From NCBI GenBank assembly GCA_031308135.1, contig JAHLJT010009419.1, positions 36,387,221-36,451,220 of the forward strand: DNA of 64,000 nucleotides, given 5' to 3'. The stretch comes from Acheta domesticus (Eukaryota > Arthropoda > Insecta > Orthoptera > Gryllidae). The notes under the pieces are model-generated. The model had not been told where the DNA came from. It was given only the letters and a program-made list of their open reading frames with translations, and made no database searches. Numbering within the stretch: position 1 is the first letter of the stretch; the number at the start of each line of letters is the position of its first letter. This document shows positions 40,881-51,985 of the stretch, piece after piece. The translations under genes and the position numbers were made by a program.

Positions 40881-42635
40881 AAGAGGGGATGGGCATCACA
40901 AGGTTGGGCCTAGCGGGGCGGAGGGCGAGGCTGGGCGGCGCGAAAAGTGGTGAAGCGGACCGGGTGCAGTCGGAGCGGGGCACCGGGATTCGGGGTGGTG
41001 CTGGTTGGTGTTGGGCGGAGGCTCCGCTGGGCTGAGCTGGACGGGGCAGGGCAGCGCGCCGCCGGGGACGTATGAATATTCAGCGCGCAGTCTAGCCCTT
41101 CGCTAGGGCCTGCCTCCCCGCTCCGGCGAGTGGCCTGGGCCGCCCCGTTGCTGCCCCTTCTGTGCTGTTCTGTTTCGCGCTGTTATCAGCTAGGCCAGTG
41201 GTGTCAAGGTCTCCTACTGGTGGCAGTGGCATGCCTCGTGGCACCATGCTATGCCAGGAGCTTCTCTGTGCTATTAGGGTCGGGAGAGGAAACTATTAGT
41301 AACCCCGCCGTTTTACTTTAGTGATGGGGTGGTCTCTTGCGGCAAGGTTATGAACTGTGTGGAGAGGCGATTTCGTCGTGGCACTCGTGCTACGGACTCC
41401 CGCTCGTGGCATAAACCTTGACAACACTGATCTAGGATCTCCCTCCGCGTGCGAGGCTGTTATTTCTTCTTGTCTCCCCCTACATGACCATTCATCCAAC
41501 TGTTTCCATGAATTTGTACTTCAACCTTTACCGTCTTTCTCTGAAACACTCCGGAAAAATGTCACATATGCGTACTTTAATGAATTTCACGGTTCTTCTA
41601 TCCCTGCCTTGATCTCATTCCCTGAAATCTGACTCTGGTCAAAAGAATTGTAACTCGTTTCTTTGAAAAACTATTTGTTTCTTTCCTTTACTTTCCAAAC
41701 TTCCAATTATAGTTTACAATTTATTTTGCTTCTAAGAAATCTCAGTAATTTTCATACGTGTCTAATCTAGCCCCAATCAGTTAATATGAATCAAAGCACA
41801 ATAACCATGCTAAAAACATTGTCTGTATGCCTTCACCTATGCAAACATAAGCACATTTTCCGAATTCGGCTATTATTTTCATGTAATTATTGCCTTTTTT
41901 ATCCTACCCCATTAATATGTCAACAACTACTGTTTTGTAATTCAAATTAATTAACATGCCTCCTTTCCAACATCATCTTTCATTACGATGTTCTAGTTCG
42001 TCAACAAATGTTCTCGTAGACCGTTCTTTGAGCTCGCTTTATTGTAAATTTTAAGTTTCGTCCATATATTCAACGGGTAGAATGGACGTAGAAAACTCGC
42101 TGTGTTTTGCAATGGGAAGCGATGTATAGTTTAAACAGAGCTCTGGTCGTATCTCCAGAAATGTTCTCCTATCTCACACTATTTGTACAACTCTGTTGCT
42201 TTATATAGTGAAAGTTGCGACATCCTTCCGTGAAGTAATGTTTTTTTGCTTCAAAATAATTTTTGCTTTAAAATAATTGGTATACAGTGTTACGAGTGTA
42301 TTATTTACAATACAATGTTGACTTTACGTGCGGTCTCAAAATTCGTGTTTGTTTTTATCATTGTGAAGTCTGACTACCCAGGTTATCGTCATCATTGTGC
42401 AGGAAGCATCTTTAGGGTTTCATTTATCAGTCTTATTTTTATCCACTCTTTTAGCAAATTTAACGGTTCGCATAACTTATATCATATTTACTCTGTCTCA
42501 ATATAAAAACCACATAAATAGTAAAAATATGGTGAAAAAACTAGAAAAAATTAATATCTCAAGGTCAACTAGGCCCCTGATATTTCTGAAATTTACATTT
42601 TTTTCTAAGCCATCATTTTTTCTAAGCGATTATAA
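40881..42635. other. GC-rich shoulder grading into AT-rich DNA
   Basis: About 40900-41300 is GC-rich (GGGGCAGGGCAGCGCGCCGC) and could represent a CpG island together with the array. From about 41500 onward the sequence is AT-rich with no recognised gene. Confidence 0.45.

Positions 42636-42637
<2 letters not shown>

Positions 42638-42697
<60 letters not shown>
42638..42697. repeat. (ATT)n microsatellite, 20 units
   Basis: Uninterrupted ATT/TTA triplets; the frame through it reads as a run of tyrosines. Confidence 0.97.
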
Positions 42698-42904
42698 AAT
42701 TCTAATAATTCGTATCACAATAGGCCTAAACTCTTTCTAATGCAACTCAATACTTTTTTGTACAGCAGGATGAAAACCATTCAGAGATCTCAGAAAAGTT
42801 TGGGGATGTTTTATGAACTGAAAATATGTTTTGTAGCTAACTAGCATTAAATTAAAATAACTACAAGTTCTCATATCACCGTCAAAGTATTATGATTGCT
42901 AATA

Positions 42905-44040
42905 AGAAAGGATATTTCAACATAAAAACGAAAAATCTGGAGCTAAGACACCACTACTTTCTGGGTTTATTTAAAACTTTCGTAATTTTTTAAAATTTCG
43001 AGAGTTCTACGAACATGTGACATGCACCGTCTCTTTAAGCGTTCTTTGCTGTATACATTTTATAATGTTTTGAGAAAAACATTATAAAATGCAAATTCAA
43101 GCAAATATTACTAAAAAACTACTCGTTTTCTTATAGATTTGTCCATTACGTTTTGTTAGATATCGTTTTAGAACAGGTGTTGTAAGGGAAAACTCACTAT
43201 CATAAATATTGTAGTTTTGCAATGCCAAACTTTGCAATTTTTAAAAATACAAAGATTTTCTCAGTAATGGGACTTGCACTAATTTTTTAACGTCCTTCCG
43301 AAAAAAAAATTGGAACAATTTTTGAAAAAATATAGCCTGAATTTCATTTTAAATTTCATTCTATTTAACAATTGCTTTTTTTCACAGAAAATTCTCATTA
43401 CTCATATTTTCAAAAACTTGTACCATATTGTATTTTAAAATCTGTCTTTGAAGAACAGATTTGATGAAGGATAAAATATCATTCCACATTGCAGTTGCAG
43501 GATGAAACTGAAACAATTTTTAACTTTTTTAATTTTCAAAAATTCAGAGTTCAACAAAAATTATTCCCGCGTCTTTTTAAGCACTCATTGCTCTCTCCGA
43601 GAAAATGTTCATTTCAAAAAATTGGAGTTATTTTTGAGAAAATTTTAAAACGTTTTGAAATTTTGTGTAAAACATTTCCTAAAATCAGAATATTATTTTC
43701 AAACAAATATCGCAGGGCATCGGGTTTGATCAGACTGATCGAGGAATATAACTTTTTAGAGAAAATGATCTCAAAGGTTTAGGCGATACAGTTGACCACA
43801 ATTTGATGGACGGACGGACGTTTTGTCGTCAGTCAGTATTTCAAGGTCCTACAAAACGTGGTTTCTAATTACACAAGACAAGTAGTAAGTTGTTACAATT
43901 TATTATATAAAGGAACAATAATTACCTGCATTTTCGGAAGTGGGACCCACAATAAGACCTATTCGGTCGAAAAATCGCTGTTTTTTGCTGCACCATTTCC
44001 TTTCTCTATTATACGTATGTAGTGTGCAAGAAAGGAAAAT
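42905..44040 (+). mobile_element. Family B modular repeat, copy 4
   Basis: Modules with anchors at about 43305 (AAAATTGGAACAATTTTTGA) and 43612 (AAAATTGGAGTTATTTTTGA) are 307 bp apart. An earlier one carries GACATGCACCGTCTCTTTAA at about 43018. The tail follows: AGGTTTAGGCGATACAGTTG, GATGGACGGACGGACG, TTTCAAGGTCCTACAAAACG, and a terminal GCAAGAAAGGAAAATAATAC that is weaker than in other copies. Confidence 0.75.
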
Positions 44041-44499
44041 AATACAATAGTCAAAAATTATAAATATTAAAATAGTAGAAACTACGTAAATAAATAGCAA
44101 TTGCAGTAGAAATTAATATTAAAATGATTCAGTCACATTATTCGCAACAAACTTAACGATTGATTCAATTGTGGGTGAATTTCATTCAAATCACTACTCT
44201 TTTGATACATTATTTTTCTTCTAATTTATCAGGCTCTCTATAAAGTCCAGGACACACATTCGTTTCGACGGACCGTCCAGTAAGACGGTGGCTCTCTACT
44301 TTTGAAGCGTCGCAAAGGCAACGTTCGCTAGTTGCCTCTTCCCTCCCCGCCCGCCAGCCAGCCAAAGGCGTGGCGGACGCATTATCCGGCGCTCTTACTT
44401 GGCTGCACATCGCGTGAATATTTCAGCGCTGCCGAGCACTCGGAGCTCTGCGCTCGGCCAGGGGCAACTTCGCAGCGCGCCACGTCCCGGCGCGGCGCG
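44041..44499. other. AT-rich DNA, then a CpG-rich pocket
   Basis: About 44330-44500 is CpG-rich and leads into block F1. Overlapping frames on both strands are compositional. Confidence 0.45.
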
Positions 44500-44710
44500 G
44501 CGTCTGCGGCGGATGTCGGCGGCAAGTGCAGCCAGGGATTTCCCTCAGGCGCCGTGTCGCCGACATCAAACGCTCGCTGATAAGGGCTAGACGTTAGTCG
44601 GATGAAGCTAATGGATGTCAGGTGCACTCAAATGCACAATGTTCTACCTACATTTAAAACTACAATTAGTTCTCGCTTGTGTTCGCCACGCGCGTAACGT
44701 CTGCTTTAAA
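44500..44710 (+). repeat. block F, copy 1
   Basis: Key strings: GTGCAGCCAGGGATTTCCCT, GTCGCCGACATCAAACGCTC, CTGATAAGGGC, ACGTTAGTCGGATGAAG, ATGGATGTCAGGTGCACTCA, CAATTAGTTCTCGCTTGTGT and CGCCACGCG. Four further diverged copies follow within 2.3 kb, all in the same orientation. Confidence 0.7.
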
Positions 44711-45009
44711 GAAAAAGGGGGGTAACAACAAAAGGGTACAACTTATCTGCCCCAGGATACCTGTAAAACAGTGATAGTAAAATAAAACTACTATAAATTG
44801 ACAATACCTTACGGAATAACGTTGTTTTATTATTACGTTTATAATTATATAATAGTATTTCTATTGAAAATTCTATCTTTACGTTTGCAAATAGCTCTCG
44901 GGTTCTCGAAGAAAAATGTTGTTTATGGCAATAAAGGATTTTTAGGACCGTGAAGAGAAATGTTATTAATGCATGCACATTATGTATTATTTATCCATTT
45001 TCTCACCTA

Positions 45010-45215
45010 TTTTTTACTCTACAACTAATGTCAGGGTTGAGTCTGACAAAACGTCGTTGACATCACACGGTCCCCGATATAAGCCGAATGTTGGTCGGAT
45101 GAAGGAAAATGTACCTCAGATGTACTTTAAATTACAACCTTCAATGAATATTAAAAAACCCATTTAGTTCTTACCTGCGTTACGTCTCCAAAAAAAGAGA
45201 GGCGCTAGTAAAAGA
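45010..45215 (+). repeat. block F, copy 2
   Basis: Key strings: AATGTCAGGGTTGAG, GTTGACATCAC, ATGTTGGTCGGATGAAGGAA, AATGTACCTCAGATGTACTT, TTTAGTTCTTACCTGCG and an AAAAAAAGAGAGG end that resembles AAAGAAAAAGGGG of copy 1. Confidence 0.65.
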
Positions 45216-45404
45216 TTAAAAAATCAACGAAAATGACCTAATATGCTAGTGAGACAATACAAGTAGAATGTAGAGGATCCTAGAGATAATATATCGTAAT
45301 TCCGAAGAAAGTATGTAGAGGACCCTACATTAATTGTATTATACTGTATTTCGTACGCATGTTCTTATAATATTTTGCGATTTTCTCGTGTATTTCCTCG
45401 GTCG

Positions 45405-45600
45405 CAGTGAATGTTGGGGTCAAGTGCAGCAAGGGATGGGCCTGAAGCACAAAGTCGCCGACAGCAAACACTCCGACATTAGAACAAGACGTTGGTTGGA
45501 TTATAAAAATTAACATTAGATGCACTCAAATTCACAAAGTCCTACGATATCCAGCTCAATTAAATACTCGATTTGCACACAGTTGCCTGCCACGCCAAAA
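45405..45600 (+). repeat. block F, copy 3
   Basis: Key strings: AATGTTGGGGTCAAGTGCAG, CAAGGGATGGGCCTGAAGC, GTCGCCGACAGCAAACACTC, ACGTTGGTTGGATTA, TAGATGCACTCAAATTCAC, AAAGTCCTACG and TTGCCTGCCACGCC. Confidence 0.7.
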
Positions 45601-45789
45601 TATTATGGAAGTATTATGTTATAGATATAATAAACGAGGAAATCGGAATGCCCTTCACGCCTCAAAAACAAACACTGGAAACATTCATCTCTTACATGTA
45701 ATTGGAACCACCACCCTTTTTGTCCACGTAATTGGACTCTTCCCTAAGGTCTTGTTAAAAAAGTTTATTGAAGAAAAAATCTTTATACA
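45601..45789. other. spacer between block F3 and Family B copy 5
   Basis: A 65-codon frame runs through it without recognisable content. GTAATTGGA occurs twice (ATGTAATTGGAACC, ACGTAATTGGACTC). Confidence 0.4.
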
Positions 45790-46200
45790 ATCATGTTGTT
45801 AGAGTCGAAATCAAACCTACACCGTCTTTATAAAAGTGTTTCACTCTATTATCACATGAAATTTTAAGAAAGAATTTGAAGACGTTCTTGAGAAAATTTT
45901 GAAAATGTCCGAGGGACATTTTGTGAAATATTCCCAAAATTTACAGAAATCTTTCCAAAATGGCATAACGTCATGTCAAGCCCGATTGATTGAGTAATAT
46001 TCATCTTGTAAAAAATACTACGGAAATATTAGGTGTTAGTGTTATTCACGGGCGTACGTTTTGAAAAAAAATCATCACTTTTTCGTTATTAGGGCATGCG
46101 TGGAAATCTCAAATTAGATTTTCTTCAGCATTACATAACTTTTCTTAGACTGCATATATTTCTCCTTGTATTTGAACATATACGAGAAAGTAAAAGTGTT
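45790..46200 (+). mobile_element. Family B modular repeat, copy 5 (short)
   Basis: One module (CCTACACCGTCTTTATAAAA, AAGAAAGAATTTGAAGACG, TTGAGAAAATTTTG) is followed by the tail TATTAGGTGTTAGTGTTATT, CACGGGCGTACGTTTTG, CATTACATAAC and the terminal ACGAGAAAGTAAAAGTG. The GACG run is reduced to GGGCGTACG. It sits between F copies 3 and 4. Confidence 0.7.
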
Positions 46201-46414
46201 AAATATAGCTTATAAATTGACTATGATTAATGCAGTATTACAAAACACTCTTAAAACAAGTGGTGGAAACTCCAATATTCTATGACTGCAATTCTGTGAA
46301 AAAATTATTTCATTGCAGAAAAAGAATAATTATAGGAATTACATATTGCACACATACGCGAGTGCGTATTTACATGCTTTACCTATTTTCTTGAAGATTC
46401 CCCGGATCTAGGGC

Positions 46415-46620
46415 TGTTCCAGCAAGGGATTACTCTCAAGCGCAAAGTTTACCGACATCAAAAGCTTCCTGATAAGCGCTCTGCGTTAGTCGGATGAAGG
46501 AAAATGGATATTAGACTCTCTCAAATTCACAAAGTTTTATGCAGTTTTGAAAGTTCCAATTAGTTGTTGCTTATGTCAGCCACACGTTTAATTTTAATTC
46601 TAAATTTGTGTCACAAAGGA
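46415..46620 (+). repeat. block F, copy 4
   Basis: Key strings: CAGCAAGGGATTACTCTCAA, TTTACCGACATCAAAAGCTT, CCTGATAAGCGCT, GCGTTAGTCGGATGAAGG, TCTCTCAAATTCACAAAG and CAATTAGTTGTTGCTTATGT then CAGCCACACG. Confidence 0.7.
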
Positions 46621-46739
46621 CTATACAATAATCATTTTATGACATTGGTGGGTTAATTGTGAAGACTTAATCATAATCTTACAAGGGAACGGAAATTATT
46701 AAGCAAGATAAACATAAAATATAAAACATGCAATGGCAT

Positions 46740-46800
46740 AACTGTACAAAACGTCCAGTTAAATGTTAGCGTTACTGGATGAAAGAAAATGAGCAGCATT
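46740..46800 (+). repeat. block F, copy 5 (partial)
   Basis: Only AATGTTAGCGTTACTGGATG then AAAGAAAATGAGCAGCATTT remain. It is followed by a Family B-like end (CTCCGTAGCAAGAAAGTAAA), so this may be chimeric. Confidence 0.45.
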
Positions 46801-47929
46801 TACTGTTCATCACTGCAGTAACTTTCTCTCCACTCCGTAGCAAGAAAGTAAAAAGTTAACAATGATGTACGTGGATTTTTAATTTCGTGATCAGCTCTTC
46901 TTTGCCAATTCCGCCCATCAATAAAATTTATTTCTAAGTGAAGGTGTAAATGAACGAAAATCAGGGTGAATTAATTTGAAACAGAAAGGCAATGAGGTAA
47001 AACAACCAAAGTACAAGAAAAATAGTAATATGAGCGCACCATTAAATGAATATCGTTCTCAAATTTGTCCCTGCTTAAAAATAACATTTTTGTCTGCAAA
47101 TATTTGCAAATATGCATTTTTCATTTATTTCATGTTTGCGAGTACTTCTAAAATTAGCGCACTGAAAACATTCATATTGGCACAGCAGCTTCATTCTTCT
47201 TTTGTCAGTTTTTTAGTTCGTGCACCGTAATATTTCACCAAAGCTTACTTTTCCAACCTTTACTTTGTACATACGTGTTGCATTATTTGTTTTTTTTCTC
47301 TGTGCTAAATGTTTCATCCGAGTGAAACATTTAACACTATATACAAACTTTGTCTCCAAGTCTTCATTATTCAATTCGTTATCTCTATAAATAGTTAATT
47401 GACGAAGAATGATAACATGCGATTTGTTGGGTATTTTTGTAGTAAAGAGAGTACCAAACAAAATATGAAAAAGTATACACATTTTTTGAATTAGAGATGT
47501 AGTCTCCATTTTATTTTGTGCCGTACTTATGAATTCCGATTCATTAAACTAGAACACGTGCAAAACTATCGTTCGAATTTATTAATTTAAAGCTCTACTG
47601 TTCAATTAAAATGACTGTGAAACAAAATTCAACGTCCTTCGTGTTTATAGCAAATTGCACAAATTGCCTCCTGTAAGATAGGAACTATTAACGGCTCGTA
47701 CAAAAACATTTAGTGTACTCTGCCTCATATCATGTACCTCCATCACCTCTTTTCTAGTGTCTATAGATTTTTAGTGCCATATTTTTAATGTAATTCTTGC
47801 AAAAAATAAGGGAATCGAAACTTCTTTTTCTGCTAATTTTAAAACAGCGAATGATGATCTTCGATTATTTTGGGTTACGTGAAGGTGTTTGAGAATAAAG
47901 ATTGAGAATAAACGATTAGTGATTCCGGA
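46801..47929. other. unique AT-rich sequence with one hairpin
   Basis: No gene recognised. Includes the stem-loop listed at 47302. Confidence 0.5.
47302..47337. repeat. 15-bp stem-loop with 6-base loop
   Basis: GTGCTAAATGTTTCA (47302-47316) faces TGAAACATTTAACAC (47323-47337). There is one mismatch, and it is G:U-compatible in RNA of one sense. It could be a terminator-like or foldback remnant; nothing nearby suggests a role. Confidence 0.6.
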
Positions 47930-48255
47930 GGCCTCAACTGTTAAGGTTTATTATATCCGTAAGTGTAGTGCATGTTTTCTCCTCTGGCGGTGGCGTTGAT
48001 CTTCCCTCCGCTGGACGGTGAGATCTGGCACCGATCTACTGTAGGCTAGAGGGGTTGTCCCCAACCAGGAATCTCCCACGAGCGAGGCACCGCTCCAGCC
48101 GCGACAAGCTCTAAGCTCCCGACCGGTCTCCCTGCACGTGTAATAGTATAGTGCATGTAAGTGTAAGTAAGGGGTGAGTGTAGGACGAGGAAGTGGGAGG
48201 ATAGATTGCGCGCGATCCGTGCCCCGTTTGTTAGGGTACTACTCCGGCATACAAA
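47930..48255 (-). mobile_element. Family C SINE, copy 5
   Basis: The minus-strand copy shows, in plus-strand order, CCGTAAGTGTAGTGCATG, TGGCGGTGGCGTTGATCTTC, CCGCTGGACGGTGAGATCTG, CACGAGCGAGGCACCGCTCC, GGGTGAGTGTAGGACGAGGA and GCGCGCGATCCGTGCCCCGT. The GGCGGTGGCG position corresponds to the point of expansion in copy 4 and is not expanded here. The tRNA-like head is cut off at about 48255, close to the MITE at 48279. Confidence 0.75.
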
Positions 48256-48278
48256 CTTCAAAGGCAAATAGGCAGGCC

Positions 48279-48531
48279 GAAGATGATAACGTTTTGCTAA
48301 TGAATACGTAGTGGGACATTTCAAGTAACAGAGATAAATATGTGACATTTTCACCTGATTGGTAAGTAACTCATGGTGTTTGGCAGGCACATAAAATCTC
48401 TTTGTGTGGGGACGAGACGTGTCTAATATTGGTGATTAATAAATTGCTTACCAATCAGGAGAGAATGTCACAGGTAACTTAATTGTAGGCATTTCCCACT
48501 ACTTGTTTATTGGCAAAAAGTGATCGTCTTC
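48279..48531. mobile_element. MITE with about 88-bp terminal inverted repeats
   Basis: The left arm 48279-48369 and the right arm 48444-48531 are reverse complements with about 80% identity. Paired blocks include GAAGATGAT/ATCGTCTTC, GTAGTGGGA/TCCCACTAC, TGTGACATT/AATGTCACA and CCTGATTGGTAAG/CTTACCAATCAGG. The spacer is about 75 bp. No coding sequence. No target duplication was recognised. It lies about 25 bp from the truncated SINE head. Confidence 0.8.
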
Positions 48532-49379
48532 AACACCGACTACAAAACTTTATTTACATTTATTCTGAGACATTCTGAATAATCGTAAGTTATGTATTCG
48601 TTTAGAGTAGACGTTTGTGTTTCTCAGTGAATGAAAAAGAAAATAAACGTAGAAACAGATTGAAATGTCTCTCACGAATGGAAAAATCAAGAGTGCTCTT
48701 GTACTTCTGTCGTTACAAACGCATTCCTAGAAGGAATATTTAATGACCTTTTTCAAGATAGGGAGCTGACCTAGCTGCAATAGTCTACTGCTTGAAAGAT
48801 AATAATGCTGATATCGAATTCCTGGTGAATTTTGCCTGTCTGTTGCTTTTGTCTACCACAAGGTGAAATCACGCATTCGTTACAGGGAAATCATATCAAT
48901 CACTTAGGGGAATAGTGGTTATATCGCAACCTTCAGAATTATAGAGACCAATTACCCTAGTCTCCCCTACTAGAAAGTGTGTAGCACACCTTACATCTTT
49001 GGCAAATAATTTCAGAGACATCTATTTAATATGTACTAACAATTCAAACTTTCGCTCTTTAAATTTACTTAAGTATATTTATATCCACTTCTTTTTAAGC
49101 TAATTCATACTTTTCTTGCCATTTACATGAGAACGGTGCGAAACATGAATATAAAAACACGCCAGCGTCGTTTTACCGCGTCACGCGACCACCACATCTG
49201 GTGTCGAGTTTTCGAGCACTAAACTTCTTTCATTCTCCGATGCGAGCGCCTTTCTCGCCCCCTCCCACCCTCCCCCGTCCGCCCGGGGAACCGCCCTTGG
49301 GGCCGGCGGCCGCTCAGGGCGCAACCTGTGGCACGCCGGTTCGCACGGCCGCTCGGCCGGAGCGGCGCTGAATAATTCA
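48532..49379. other. AT-rich DNA ending in a CpG-rich pocket
   Basis: About 49230-49380 is CpG-rich (GGGGCCGGCGGCCGCTCAGG, CACGGCCGCTCGGCCGGAGC) and leads straight into block G1. Confidence 0.45.
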
Positions 49380-49590
49380 ACTCCCGGGGTTCGACGGCAG
49401 CCAGAAAGATCGATAGCAGGTTTCGAACTATCGACTAACCACATTTCTCGCACGCCGTCCCTTCCGGGAATGTCGCATCTCTTGTGCTGGCTAATTACAG
49501 AGCACGCGAGGGAAGAGACGAACTTTGCTGGGAGGCCACGCATAGCGGAACAGGCATGATAACAAGCTGTCGTAAAGACAAGTTGCTTTG
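49380..49590 (+). repeat. block G, copy 1
   Basis: Key strings: AAGATCGATAGCAGGTTTCG, AACTATCGACTAACCACATT, TCTCGCACGCCGTCCCTTCC, GGAATGTCGCATCTCTTGTG, GCTAATTACAGAGCACGC, GAGGCCACGCATAGCGGAAC. Two more diverged copies lie at 51.0 and 51.8 kb, in the same orientation. Confidence 0.7.
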
Positions 49591-50526
49591 ACTCTGTGGT
49601 GCCGCGTTGTGAAACAAATTATTGGTCCTACAAAAGCACATACATTCTCGTATTTTAATAGTTATGGGATATTATAATTCTAGTTGAAAATTTAGCACAT
49701 TTGAATTTGATTGCGTATGTTATCGCGAATAGAATCGGCTTACTTGCTTAATGATCACCTCATCGATAACATATGCGTAAAAAAGTACCGATAATAAACA
49801 ACTTCAGAGAAAAACGTCTATTTCTATGTTTAGTAAATATCTTACTCGTATATCTATTGAAGTGAAGAATATAGAAAGAAAAAATCTGTATTTTTGTTTA
49901 TTTATTCTTTTTCTTATACGATGGCAATAAAAATGTATTCTACAACACAGCCGATAATTTAAGTAACAATTTTGGTTGGTTACAAACCTCGGCCTTCACT
50001 TCGGCCTACAATTTCAACCGGTCTATAATTTGCTGTTTGTTGTTCTAAATCCCTACTGACTACATTTCGACTTGTGTCTAAAGGACACCTTCCCTATCCT
50101 TCCATTTGTATATTAAGGGGCACTTTACCTATCCGCCTTTCCTGTCCTTCCCTTTCTATATTAAAGCAAACGTTAACTAAACGTGTTTATTTGTCTGAAA
50201 ATGTATAAAGGTGTCTTCCAAAGTACTTACATAATATCAAATTTAAAAAACGCAATTGATATTTGAGGCAAATTTTCAAAAAAGGTTTTTTCAGTATTAT
50301 AGTTAAATGTGCTAGGAACAATCCACAACATTCTTTAAAAACAACATTTGAAGAAATTATACAATATTTCTTGATAGTTTGATTTCCGCTTTCCTTGATC
50401 GTAATAAAAATATTAGAAATGCTTTTCACTCTTTAGAAATCTATGCAAAGTTATCCGTGAAAAAATACATGATCGGGCAAGTACAATCCTACTCTTTGCA
50501 ATGTTTAAATTGAAATTGCAATGCAA
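49591..50526. other. unique AT-rich sequence
   Basis: A loose internal duplication around CCTATCCTTCC and TCTATATTAA occurs at about 50090-50165. A CGGCCTTCACTTCGGCCTAC string with short repeats lies at about 49990. Confidence 0.45.
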
Positions 50527-50640
50527 TGCAGTTTCAAGAAGCGCCGTACCAGCACGAATGTAATAGAATGCCCAAAGATATAATCCTATAGATTACGGTG
50601 TGAAAAATGTTTCTTCTCTTGGCTTTTGAGACTCGCATTA
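50527..50640 (+). mobile_element. Family A interspersed repeat, copy 4 (fragment)
   Basis: TTTCAAGAAGCGCCGTACCA, CGAATGTAATAGAATG, CCTATAGATTACGGTGTGAA and TTGGCTTTTGAG match the middle of the family only. Confidence 0.65.
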
Positions 50641-51007
50641 CGCGTGTGGGAATCTTAAAAGATTGCTCTTACTATACTTACAATTGATTTTAAGTGAGTG
50701 TGCTATTTAACATTGTGCATCTCCCAGCAGTGCGGCCAATAAGCATTCTCTTAACTTGTGGGACTTGAGCAAAAGGAAATTTTAAATGCGGAAAGCGGAT
50801 GTAGATTACATAGTAATTGTTACTTCAATGCAATTCAATCACTCAATGATGGAATGTTATTTTAAATATGGATTCATAATTTCAGGGAAAGAGATAATTC
50901 TGTCATTAAACTGATACTTTAACAAGCCTCCATTTTAAGCAAGGAGAAACGACGTATTTGGACCTGCGAGGGCCAGAGCAAAAACTGATCAACCGTATTA
51001 CAATTCC
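50641..51007. other. unique sequence
   Basis: No motif or relation to other parts of the window was seen. Confidence 0.4.
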
Positions 51008-51215
51008 AACGAGTCTGCCTATTAACAGTAGCAAGAACGATCGATCATAGGTTTTGAAGTATCCACTAACCACGTTTCTCGCCCGCTGAACCTTCTTGGA
51101 ATGTCGCCACTCTTGTACTCGCTAATTACGGAGCTTGCAAAGAAAGCCACGTCATATCGAACTTTTTGACAGGCCTCGCAAAGCGAAACAACCTTGATAT
51201 TGGTTTGTAAAGAAC
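51008..51215 (+). repeat. block G, copy 2
   Basis: Key strings: GAACGATCGATCATAGGTTT, GTATCCACTAACCACGTTTC, TCGCCCGCTGAACCTTCTTG, GAATGTCGCCACTCTTGTAC, TCGCTAATTACGGAGCTTGC and GCAAAGCGAAACAA. Confidence 0.7.
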
Positions 51216-51819
51216 ATAGAGATATTAACCTAACGTTCTTTGAGGTTGCTGCAGTAAAAGGATTGAGGGTAATTGCACTGATATGCGATCGTGAAGGGTA
51301 GTTCTCTTGTAGAAATGTTCTGCTTCCAAATTGCTTGGCATATTAAGACAGCCCAAGAGCAAGAAACGTAACTCCTAGGGGCTAGCAGATATATATCTGC
51401 AATGAAAGCGAATCAGTCGTTCTACTCTATTACAAAGATATTGCAATCTCCAAGTAGTGGAGTCAGTATGCCGTTTGAAACAAAAAGGAGCATCGTGTAT
51501 AATGAGTGAAATATTATGAAAATGATGCGAAATGAGTAATTTGAAGTGTGGACGGCGAAGATATTGTATTGTAACAAAATTGATAAATTCATGAAATATA
51601 TAGAGACGTTGTAAATTTACATTTCTTTAATTAATATTTAATTGTACGTGTATTTAATACTCCTTAATTCTAAATTTATTTACACACCTAATTGTCACTC
51701 ACAGTATCTGTTGGATTCGTATCAAGACGCCCTTTTATCTACCCACGTGATACATTTTGCGTCCTGCGCGAACCCGATGAACCGTCAAAATCATCTACCA
51801 TTTATATAATACCTACGAC
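51216..51819. other. unique sequence between G copies
   Basis: AT-rich; ends in a stretch with an 69-codon frame lacking recognised content. Confidence 0.4.
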
Positions 51820-51985
51820 GATGACGAGTGTAATCGACAGACGTTTCGAATTATCGACATATCTCATTTCAAATACGCCGCGTCTTCAGCGAAATACATG
51901 ACTGCTCGCGCTAATTACAGAGTATGAGCGGCTGTGCAAAGAGAGTGATGCGCGTGTCGGTGCTCGTTTAGCATAGCGGCACAGC
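51820..51985 (+). repeat. block G, copy 3
   Basis: Key strings: AATCGACAGACGTTTCGAAT, TATCGACATATCTCATTTCA, TACGCCGCGTC, CTCGCGCTAATTACAGAG and TTTAGCATAGCGGCACAGCG. More diverged than copies 1 and 2, but the order of blocks is kept. Confidence 0.6.

Noticed and set aside
40017..40983. 220- to 242-codon frames on both strands
   Set aside because: Translation of the 15-bp GC-rich array; no domain and mirror-image frames.
45168..45190. Minus-strand AG|GTAAGA junction in block F copy 2
   Set aside because: No pyrimidine tract upstream on that strand, and it lies within a repeated block.
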